From the NCBI RefSeq assembly GCF_014701235.1, contig NZ_AP022873.1:434001-498000 (forward strand): a stretch of DNA of 64,000 nucleotides, in the 5' to 3' direction. The translations under genes were made by a program, and so were the position numbers. Below, one piece after another: positions 48,766 to 55,111 of the stretch; positions within the stretch are counted from its first letter, which is position 1, and each line of letters starts with the position of its first letter. Source of the stretch: Dissulfurispira thermophila (GTDB lineage Bacteria > Nitrospirota > Thermodesulfovibrionia > Thermodesulfovibrionales > Dissulfurispiraceae). The notes under the pieces are model-generated. The model ran no database searches. It worked only from the letters and a program-made list of their open reading frames with translations, and was not told the DNA's origin.

Positions 48766-49850
48766 TGCGTGCCTTCTTTCCAGCGAATGACTGCATCAGC
48801 GGGCATACCGGGCTTGACAATACCTTCAGGATTTTCCACAGAGAGTTCAACACCAAATACCAGTTTCACCCTTTCTTCCCTTGTTTCAACTGCCTTTGGT
48901 GTGAATTCTGCTTGCTCATATATCTTTGTGATACGGGCATTGAATGTCTTCTCAGGAAAGGCATCTACATAAATCCTTGCCTCGTTTCCAAGTTTAAGTT
49001 TTCCTATGTCAGGCTCGGGTACATAAACCTTCACATAGAGCCTGTCCATATCAACCATCACATACAAAGGAGTTCCCGGATTTACCACTTCACCATTCTC
49101 AACAGGTCGGGATAGGATTGTGCCATTTGATGGGCTGTAAATCTTTGTCTCCTTCAGGTCTGCATATGCCTCCTCCAGCCTTGCAAGTGCTGCCCGATAA
49201 TTGGCCTCTGCAGATTTAAGCTGTTTCTTCTTTACCTCTACCAGTTCTTTTGATGCAAGAGCAGATTTAAGGTTTGCCTCTGCCCTTTTGAGTTCCTTTT
49301 CTGCTGCACTTACATCAGCAATGCCTGTCTCATACTGCATCTTTGCAAGGTCATAAGCACTTGCAGAAATTAGCTGTTCTTGAAAGAGCGATGAGTATCG
49401 CTCATAGTCATTCTTCGCCTTCCCAAAGACAGATTGTGCCTTTTGCAACTGAGCCCTTGCAGCATTGACAGCAGCCTCTGCTGCACTTATGGATGCAGAG
49501 GTGTTTTGCTCTGTAAATGAAAGGTCTGAAGCCGCTTGCTCTACCTGAGCCTTCAGGAGTGCAGCATTCTCCCTTGCATTTGCATAACGGGCATCAAGCT
49601 GATCTGAGACTATTTCTGCCAAGAGTTGCCCTTTCTTCACTGTCTCTCCTTCATCCACAAGGAGAGATTTCAATCTCCCCTGAATCTTTGGCGATATTGT
49701 TACCTCTCTGCCTTCAATCCTTCCGCTTGCAATGATTAATCCCTCAGGGATTTTTTCCAATAACTTGCCTCTTATAAACCATGCAACAGAGGCAATAACA
49801 ACCAATGCCCCGAATATAATCATCAATTTCCTGATATTTGTTTTTCTCAT
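48747..49850 (-). CDS. Membrane-fusion (HlyD/YhiI-like) subunit of the ABC exporter
   Basis: 367 aa. N-terminal membrane anchor (residues 9-27), a lipoyl half-motif (IEGREVTISPKIQGRLKSLLV), a long alanine-rich coiled-coil hairpin (about 85-230), then the second lipoyl half and beta barrel. It would bridge the inner-membrane transporter to an outer-membrane TolC protein, not encoded here. First gene of the operon. Substrate unknown (drug or lipid efflux inferred). Confidence 0.9.
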   Translation of the reverse strand: MRKTNIRKLMIIFGALVVIASVAWFIRGKLLEKIPEGLIIASGRIEGREVTISPKIQGRLKSLLVDEGETVKKGQLLAEIVSDQLDARYANARENAALLKAQVEQAASDLSFTEQNTSASISAAEAAVNAARAQLQKAQSVFGKAKNDYERYSSLFQEQLISASAYDLAKMQYETGIADVSAAEKELKRAEANLKSALASKELVEVKKKQLKSAEANYRAALARLEEAYADLKETKIYSPSNGTILSRPVENGEVVNPGTPLYVMVDMDRLYVKVYVPEPDIGKLKLGNEARIYVDAFPEKTFNARITKIYEQAEFTPKAVETREERVKLVFGVELSVENPEGIVKPGMPADAVIRWKEGTQWIRPK

Positions 49851-49856
49851 ATCTAA

Positions 49857-49865
49857 ATTATATCA
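49857..49865 (-). promoter_or_regulatory. Extended -10 of the ABC export operon (leaderless candidate)
   Basis: Minus strand TGATATAAT, then TTAGAT and the ATG at 49850. No Shine-Dalgarno sequence. Confidence 0.5.
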
Positions 49866-50038
49866 CCCTTTGAATTTTGTTTCCCATCGCACACCTATAC
49901 ACGATAGGTTTTCTCAGAGGGTAGGATAAAACTATAGGTTTATAAGAAACAAATGACTCAGATACTTATAGATATTGTAGAGCTTGATAGGAAGATAGAG
50001 AGGCTTTGAAATGCATAGGGACACATCCCATATTTAGC

Positions 50039-50080
50039 TCATAACGCTATTGCTTCATCAAGAAGTTGGATATTATACAT
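50039..50080 (-). pseudogene. Truncated RelE/ParE-like toxin start
   Basis: ATG 5 nt after the antitoxin stop opens MYNIQLLDEAIAL and then stops at 50039. This resembles the first residues of RelE/ParE toxins, but the rest of the gene is missing. The leftward sequence to 49851 shows no recognisable continuation. Confidence 0.4.
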
Positions 50081-50084
50081 GAAA

Positions 50085-50303
50085 TTACTCTAAACCAAGT
50101 TCCTTGACTATACTATCAAGTGACTTGCTCCTCCTACCCCTGGCTACCTGCTCTTTTTGTCTTTTTAATCTTTCCAATAAATCTTCTCTAATGGATAATC
50201 CTTCATCAGGGTCACCTATCAACTCAAGCATCTTTTGTTCAACAACGGATCCTATGAGTTCTTTAAGTTCTTCCTTGGACATCTGAGTTATTGTTGTTCC
50301 CAT
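50085..50303 (-). CDS. Small antitoxin-like protein
   Basis: 72 aa, very charged and helical (SKEELKELIGSVVEQKMLEL, then GDPDEGLSIREDLLERL). It resembles antitoxin-like partners of RelE/ParE toxins in Nitrospirota and cyanobacteria. A good site (AAGGG) precedes the ATG. The adjacent toxin is cut to 13 codons, so this is probably an orphan antitoxin. Confidence 0.55.
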   Translation of the reverse strand: MGTTITQMSKEELKELIGSVVEQKMLELIGDPDEGLSIREDLLERLKRQKEQVARGRRSKSLDSIVKELGLE

Positions 50304-50399
50304 CTTTTTCCCTTTAGAAAATAATTTTCTGAAAATCCTGAATTTATTATATCATAAACATTGATGGTTCACTGGAACGATTATCAATTACTACTGTAT

Positions 50400-50418
50400 T
50401 ACCACCTCGGAGGTGGTA
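50400..50418. terminator. Hairpin TACCACCTC-G-GAGGTGGTA with T run on the plus strand
   Basis: Stem of about 8 bp followed by ATTACCTCTTTTTTT. It would terminate plus-strand transcripts, but the nearby genes are on the minus strand, so its role is uncertain. It lies between the antitoxin and the 50471 gene. Confidence 0.4.
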
Positions 50419-50470
50419 TTACCTCTTTTTTTACCCATGCCTTAAGGTTTGTTAGACTTGCCTGAGATAA

Positions 50471-50818
50471 TTAAGTAGTCTGTGACTTTATGATCTGAGG
50501 GGTACAATTTTTCGGGTCTTTAGAAGAAATAATAACTATCATGCCATCTGAAAGCATTATTATTATAGCTTCTTTTTCTTTATTATTGATAATCTTGGTG
50601 ATCCCTATGGGCTTGTTATTCTGTGGAATATACAGTGACTTCATGTGCAATGTCTCTCCTTCAAGCCATGCAAGCATAAGAGAATTTTTTTGTTTAATAA
50701 GGTCATTTACTGTAAAAACAGCAGTATCACTGATAAAATACATCTGTGAGTTGATGGTGAGCTTTTCGTTATCAGTCTTGTGTTTTACTCTCAACATTAG
50801 CTTTTTCTGATCTATCAT
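50471..50818 (-). CDS. Hypothetical protein
   Basis: 115 aa from the ATG at 50818, preceded by GGAGGAGAAA. A longer frame runs into the dispersed repeat and is not needed. Hydrophilic N terminus (DQKKLMLRVKHKTDN), then alternating beta-type residues (ITKIINNKEKEAIIIMLSDG). No signal peptide, cysteine motif or family recognised. Confidence 0.5.
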   Translation of the reverse strand: MIDQKKLMLRVKHKTDNEKLTINSQMYFISDTAVFTVNDLIKQKNSLMLAWLEGETLHMKSLYIPQNNKPIGITKIINNKEKEAIIIMLSDGMIVIISSKDPKNCTPQIIKSQTT

Positions 50819-50869
50819 TTTCTCCTCCATTCGCCTTCGGCGATTTAAGATACAAGATTCAAGATTCAA

Positions 50870-50956
50870 TTAGATGGCAGATGCTGTGAAAAGGTTTTAA
50901 ACTTGGCACTTGCAACAAACACTTTTTAAAGACTTTGAGCAGTGTCTGCCATCTAA
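50870..50956. repeat. Dispersed element, copy B (short form)
   Basis: 87 bp between TTAGATGGCAGATGCTG and GTGTCTGCCATCTAA. Compared with copies A and C it lacks exactly one 84-bp unit, with the junction at an ACTTGC direct repeat. The left flank CGCCTTCGGCGATTTAAGA and right flank AAAATAGCC match the other copies. Confidence 0.8.
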
Positions 50957-50999
50957 AAATAGCCATTCGCCTTCACCACTTCACCAATTCACCTACTAA

Positions 51000-51206
51000 T
51001 TACCATACCAATGAAAGAAGTGCCTCGATGTCTAACTGTATGCTGTTAAATTTGCACTGCACAATCATACATTGCCTTGAACGATAGCAATATCCGTCTT
51101 TTATTACCACATGGATATTGATGCCAGTTTTTTCTCTATAAGGACAGTAAATATGCAGTTTGCCTGTGCTTTCTGAAAATCGTTTCTCATCAAAGAAAAA
51201 TCTCAT
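51000..51206 (-). CDS. Hypothetical small protein
   Basis: 68 aa. HIYCPYREKTGINIHVVIKDGYCYRSRQCMI contains scattered cysteines but no clean metal motif. It overlaps the upstream 66-aa gene by 4 nt, so the two form a mini-operon. No family recognised. Confidence 0.45.
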   Translation of the reverse strand: MRFFFDEKRFSESTGKLHIYCPYREKTGINIHVVIKDGYCYRSRQCMIVQCKFNSIQLDIEALLSLVW

Positions 51207-51403
51207 GCCATTAGAATATCTTGTTCGTCTGATTCCCTGTCATCAAAGAGGGGTATCCATTGTCCTTTGTGTGTTAATACAAATGGCATCTCTTTCTGAC
51301 ATTTCTTGCATTTTCTGATTTCTGCAGCTTTGATTCCAATGTCCATTAGCTCGGGTGTAATTCCATGATGTGAGATTGTTTCGTATTTATGTGTATGTTT
51401 CAT
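51203..51403 (-). CDS. Hypothetical small protein with a CxxC knuckle
   Basis: 66 aa with a strong AAGGAGG site. MKHTHKYETISHHG is His-rich and RKCKKCQKEMPFVLTHKGQW has one zinc-knuckle pair. Possibly metal-binding together with the downstream protein. No family recognised. Confidence 0.5.
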   Translation of the reverse strand: MKHTHKYETISHHGITPELMDIGIKAAEIRKCKKCQKEMPFVLTHKGQWIPLFDDRESDEQDILMA

Positions 51404-51452
51404 TTGTAGTCCTCCTTCTTTTAGAATATCCTAACTAAAACAATGAATCGAG

Positions 51453-51974
51453 TCAACTATGTCTTAAGACTCCTTCATGCCTCAACAACCATTTTTTAGT
51501 TTCAATACCCCATGAATATCCACCAATAGAGCCGTCAGAGGCAATAACCCTATGACATGGCAGGATTATTGGCAATGGGTTTTTCTTTAATGCCTGTGCA
51601 ACAGCCCTTGTTGCCTTCGGACTGCCAACTTTTTCAGCAATCCATTTATAAGAACGAGTCTCTCCATATGGAATTTCTTTTAATGCAAGCCATACCTTGT
51701 GTTGAAAGTCTGTGCCTTTGATAAATTTTATCTCTTGATTAAATTGTTTTGAGTCTCCATTGAAATAGCTGTCAAGTTCATTAAATAGGCTGAAGAATAG
51801 GCTGAAGGCTTTAGGCTGAAGATTAGGCTTTAGGCGGTAGGCTTTAGGGTGAAGAGGTGAAGGTGTGAATGGTCTTTCACCTATGGATATTTCTATCAAC
51901 TCAGAGCCATTAAAGATGCAATAAATGCTACCTATAGGACTTTTGTATTTTAAAAGCATGTGCTCTATATTCAT
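51453..51974 (-). CDS. ogt: Methylated-DNA--protein-cysteine methyltransferase with in-frame repeat insertion
   Basis: 173 aa. Active site C140 in LPCHRVI, RAVAQALKKNPLPI before it and GGYSWGIETKKWLL after it. It removes O6-alkyl groups from guanine in a suicide reaction. Residues about 35-62 (PFTPSPLHPKAYRLKPNLQP...) are encoded by the dispersed GGCTGAAG/TTTAGGC repeat and do not look like the family, so the N-terminal domain carries an insertion. The catalytic domain is intact. The start has a -10 6 nt upstream and no Shine-Dalgarno. Confidence 0.9.
   Translation of the reverse strand: MNIEHMLLKYKSPIGSIYCIFNGSELIEISIGERPFTPSPLHPKAYRLKPNLQPKAFSLFFSLFNELDSYFNGDSKQFNQEIKFIKGTDFQHKVWLALKEIPYGETRSYKWIAEKVGSPKATRAVAQALKKNPLPIILPCHRVIASDGSIGGYSWGIETKKWLLRHEGVLRHS
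51786..51872. repeat. GGCTGAAG/TTTAGGC repeat inside ogt
   Basis: AGGCTGAAGAATAGGCTGAAGG, split as repeated AGGCTGAAG and TTTAGGC words, makes up this stretch. The same words occur intergenically (29800-29833) and in two other genes. It stays in frame across ogt. Confidence 0.75.
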
Positions 51975-52004
51975 TTGTAAATTTTATCATGACATGTTTA
52001 TAAT
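51975..52004 (+). promoter_or_regulatory. Promoter of the PBP gene (leaderless candidate)
   Basis: TTGTAA (51975-51980), 18 nt, TATAAT (51999-52004), then TTAAAC and the ATG at 52011. No Shine-Dalgarno. An inverted repeat CATGTTT-n7-AAACATG (51993-52013) covers the -10 and the start codon, a possible operator. Confidence 0.55.
51981..51989 (-). promoter_or_regulatory. Extended -10 of ogt (leaderless candidate)
   Basis: Minus strand TGATAAAAT, then TTACAA and the ATG at 51974. It overlaps the PBP promoter on the other strand. Confidence 0.45.
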
Positions 52005-52010
52005 TTAAAC

Positions 52011-54314
52011 ATGCGTTTTAGATTAATCCTCACTGCTTTAGTTCTTATGCTTGGCTTTATTGCTGGTGCCTATCTTGCCATCGCAAAAGGAGTGCCTTCT
52101 ATTAATGAACTGAAAAATTACAAGCCTATAAATGGAACAAAGGTTTATGCAGATGATGATACATTATTAGGCGAGTTCAAGATAGAAAAAGGCATCTTCG
52201 TTCCCTTGAATAAAATTCCAATACATATGAGGAATGCTGTCATCGCTGTGGAAGACTCACGATTCTATCAGCATAAGGGTATAGATTATATTGGAATAGG
52301 GAGGGCTCTTGTTAAAGACATTTTGCATGCAAGTCTCAAAGAAGGTGGAAGCACAATCACTCAGCAGCTTGCAAAAATAATGTTCTTGACCTCTGAAAAG
52401 ACTATACAGAGAAAATTAAGAGAGGCACAACTTGCTATAAGGCTTGAAAAGGAACTCACAAAAAATGAGATACTCGAACTCTATCTTAATAGGGTTTATT
52501 TTGGTCACGGTGCATATGGGGTGGAAATGGCATCGAGGCTTTATTTTGGCAAATCTGTCAGAGATATAACTCTGCCAGAGGCAGCACTGTTGGCAGGACT
52601 TGTAAAGGCTCCAAGTACATATTCTCCTTACAACAATCTTGTAAAGGCAAAGGAAAGGCAAGAGGTTGTTCTTGCAAGAATGGAGGAAGAAGGATATATT
52701 AAGCCATCTGAAAGGGCAGTTGCAAAGGATAGCCCAATACATCTTTCATCTATAAGGGCAGGCACTGATTCATACAATTATTTCCTTGAATACATCAGGC
52801 AGCAGTTGGAGCAGAAATACGGTGTGGAAACAGTCTATAAAGGTGGATTGAGGGTCTATACAACACTTGATAAAAATGCACAGATATATGCCCAAAAAGC
52901 ACTTCAGGAAGGTCTCAGAGAGGTTGACAAAAGAAGGGGCTGGAGAGGTCCTATAGGGCATAAGGAAAATATCAGAGATGATGACAGTGAGCCAAGAGTA
53001 TCTTTTTCTGCATCAGTGGGAGATATATCAATAGGCGTAGTCTTGTCTGTAAATCCAAAAGAGGCTGTTGTAAAGGCAAGGGGGCTCTCTGGTAGGTTAA
53101 TGCTTGCTGACGCTATGTGGGCAAGCACTATTATTGATAGGGCATCAGGAAGGATAAAAACTATCAAAGATTTCAAACTCACTAATATTCTCAAAAAAGG
53201 CGATATTATATGGGTGAAGATCAAGACTATCTCTGGGAAGCATGTAACATTCAGTCTCGAACAGGAACCAGAAGTAGAAGGTGCAGTAGTAGCAATTGAG
53301 CCTGATACAGGGTTTATAAAGGCATTGGTGGGAGGGTTTAATTTCACTAAGAGCGAATACAATAGGGCAATATACGCAAAAAGACAGCCGGGCTCTGCTA
53401 TAAAGCCAATAATATATGCAGCAGCATTAGAAAATGGATATACACCGGCAAGTATTGTAAATGATGAACCAGCAGTATATCCTGATGGCAAGGGTGGGCA
53501 ATGGAAGCCGGAAAATTATGATCATAAATATTATGGTCCTACTACATTGAGAGAGGCACTCGCATACTCCAGAAATGTTGTGACAGTAAAACTTGTGGAT
53601 TCGGTTGGTATTGACAAGGTAATATCTTTTGCAAAAGATATAGGTATAGAGGCTGATATGCCGAGGGAGTTGACTATAGCACTTGGTTCTATAAGCATAA
53701 CACCTCTTGAGATGACAGTAGCTTATTCAACATTTGCAAATGGCGGCGTCAAGATAACTCCCATAGCAATCAAATATGTCACTGATGCAAAGGGCATGGT
53801 GCTGGAAAGTAATGAGCCAGAAGGTTTGGAGTCAATAACACCACAGACATCATTTTTAATAACATCTATGATGAAAGATGTCATAAACTACGGGACAGGC
53901 ATGAGGGCAAATATAGGCAGACCGGCTGCTGGCAAGACAGGCACGAGCAATGATTATAAAGATGCATGGTTTGTTGGTTATACACCGCAGCTTGTGGGAT
54001 GTGTGTGGGTTGGTTTTGATGATATGAGAAGGTCACTTGGTCCGGGAGAGGTGGGTGGAAGGGCAGCAGCACCTATATGGGCAAATTTTATGAGAAATAT
54101 ACTGTCAAATAAGCCGGCTGTGGATTTTCCGATGCCGGCTAAAATAGTGAGGGTTTCTATTGACCCGCGTACAGGGCTTTTGTCTTCAGATGGTTCATCA
54201 GGTGTTTTAGAGTACTTTACAGAAGGCACTCAGCCAAAAGATTACAGTTCTACTCCTTTAAAACCTGAAAAGACTACCATGCCGTTAGGCGATAGGCTTA
54301 AGGCTGAAGATTAG
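52011..54314 (+). CDS. mrcA: Class A penicillin-binding protein (PBP1A type)
   Basis: 767 aa. Membrane anchor (5-25), then a glycosyltransferase domain (catalytic E81 in AVEDSRFYQHKG, EGGSTITQQLAK, KELTKNEILELYLN), a linker, and a transpeptidase with S462 (SAIK), SRN and K642 (KTGTSN). It polymerises and cross-links peptidoglycan. The last residues (PLGDRLKAED) are encoded by a dispersed repeat. No ribosome site, and the -10 is 6 nt before the ATG. Confidence 0.95.
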   Translation: MRFRLILTALVLMLGFIAGAYLAIAKGVPSINELKNYKPINGTKVYADDDTLLGEFKIEKGIFVPLNKIPIHMRNAVIAVEDSRFYQHKGIDYIGIGRALVKDILHASLKEGGSTITQQLAKIMFLTSEKTIQRKLREAQLAIRLEKELTKNEILELYLNRVYFGHGAYGVEMASRLYFGKSVRDITLPEAALLAGLVKAPSTYSPYNNLVKAKERQEVVLARMEEEGYIKPSERAVAKDSPIHLSSIRAGTDSYNYFLEYIRQQLEQKYGVETVYKGGLRVYTTLDKNAQIYAQKALQEGLREVDKRRGWRGPIGHKENIRDDDSEPRVSFSASVGDISIGVVLSVNPKEAVVKARGLSGRLMLADAMWASTIIDRASGRIKTIKDFKLTNILKKGDIIWVKIKTISGKHVTFSLEQEPEVEGAVVAIEPDTGFIKALVGGFNFTKSEYNRAIYAKRQPGSAIKPIIYAAALENGYTPASIVNDEPAVYPDGKGGQWKPENYDHKYYGPTTLREALAYSRNVVTVKLVDSVGIDKVISFAKDIGIEADMPRELTIALGSISITPLEMTVAYSTFANGGVKITPIAIKYVTDAKGMVLESNEPEGLESITPQTSFLITSMMKDVINYGTGMRANIGRPAAGKTGTSNDYKDAWFVGYTPQLVGCVWVGFDDMRRSLGPGEVGGRAAAPIWANFMRNILSNKPAVDFPMPAKIVRVSIDPRTGLLSSDGSSGVLEYFTEGTQPKDYSSTPLKPEKTTMPLGDRLKAED

Positions 54315-54337
54315 GCTGAAGGCTATTTACCCCCTTC
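54283..54337. repeat. GGCGATAGGC/GGCTGAAG repeat over the PBP stop codon
   Basis: GGCGATAGGCTTAAGGCTGA continues with AGATTAGGCTGAAGGC. It supplies the last codons and the stop of the PBP gene and belongs to the family also seen in ogt and the glutamate synthase gene. Confidence 0.7.
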
Positions 54338-54766
54338 ACTTATAAGCTTTTTCTTGTTGGCTATATAAACAACGCAGTCTTCGCAGAGTTTGCCATTTTC
54401 ACGATTGCATATAGTCTTGTTAAGCTCCCAGCATGATTTTGTTTTATCAACATAAGCAGTGCATTTATTTCTTTTATCTTCAGGGCACTCAGTAATCTCC
54501 CAGCAAGGTGCATATTCAAGGAGCTTTTTTATTCCTTCTATGCTTATCTTTTTTATGTGTATAAGGTCGCGTATGCATGTGAGCCATTTTATATCGTTTT
54601 CTGAATAATATCTGTTTTTGTTGCGCCTTGCAGGTTTTATAAGACCATGCTTTTCGTAGAGCCTGAGTGTCTGGTCTGTGATGCCTATCAACTCAGCCAC
54701 AATGCCTATTGGGTAAAGAGGCAAATCCTTTTTGTCTTTACTATCAATGTTTATGCCTTTCTTCAT
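54323..54766 (-). CDS. MerR-family regulator with cysteine-rich two-CW-like tail
   Basis: 147 aa. MerR HTH at residues 16-85 (YPIGIVAELIGITDQTLRLY, then RYYSENDIKWL). The C-terminal 60 residues hold eight cysteines (CWEITECPEDKRNKC, SCWELNKTIC, CEDC), the CW-C-C spacing of two-CW domains. This may bind a metal or an Fe-S cluster, or sense redox. Target genes are unknown. It converges on the PBP gene. GGAGGGG lies about 14 nt before the ATG. Confidence 0.8.
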   Translation of the reverse strand: MKKGINIDSKDKKDLPLYPIGIVAELIGITDQTLRLYEKHGLIKPARRNKNRYYSENDIKWLTCIRDLIHIKKISIEGIKKLLEYAPCWEITECPEDKRNKCTAYVDKTKSCWELNKTICNRENGKLCEDCVVYIANKKKLISEGGK

Positions 54767-55111
54767 TTTTTTTCAATACCCCTCCATTCGCCTTCGGCGA
54801 TTTAAGATTCAAAATTCAAGATTCAATTAGATGGCAGATGCTGCGAAAAGGCTTTAAACTTGGCACTTGCAACTACATCTATCTTGAATCCGTCACCACC
54901 TATTAGCGGATACTTGTTGAGTAAAACATTTATAGTCTCCTCATATACACTTGAACCAACACTTTTTAAAGACTTTGAGCAGTGTCTGTCATCTAAAAAT
55001 AGCCTATCGCCTTTACCCCTTCACCTACTAATTGCTCATCTGCGCGGGTTATAGTGAATATTTGATAATTAGAATTAATAAAACATGTTTAAACTCAAAA
55101 AAGCAAGTGTT
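54767..55111. other. Repeat-filled gap between the MerR and tRNA nucleotidyltransferase genes
   Basis: Contains CGCCTTCGGCG, AAGATTCAA repeats and copy C of the dispersed element (54827-54996) with its right flank. The last 100 nt are A+T-rich with no gene or clear signal. Confidence 0.65.
54827..54996. repeat. Dispersed element, copy C (long form)
   Basis: 170 bp, inner unit bounded by TTAGATGGCAGATGCTG and GTGTCTGTCATCTAA. Nearly identical to copy A across the 84-bp unit. One base is missing near the right end (GAACCAAC against GCAACAAAC), which shifts the small reading frame there. Confidence 0.8.

Noticed and set aside
49954-50010. 18-codon ORF MTQILIDIVELDRKIERL on the plus strand
   Set aside because: No ribosome site, no neighbours on that strand and no recognisable family. 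Probably chance or debris of the lost toxin region.
50400-50431. Factor-independent terminator for the 50471-50818 gene
   Set aside because: The T run is on the plus strand whereas the gene is on the minus strand, so it cannot serve that gene in the usual way.
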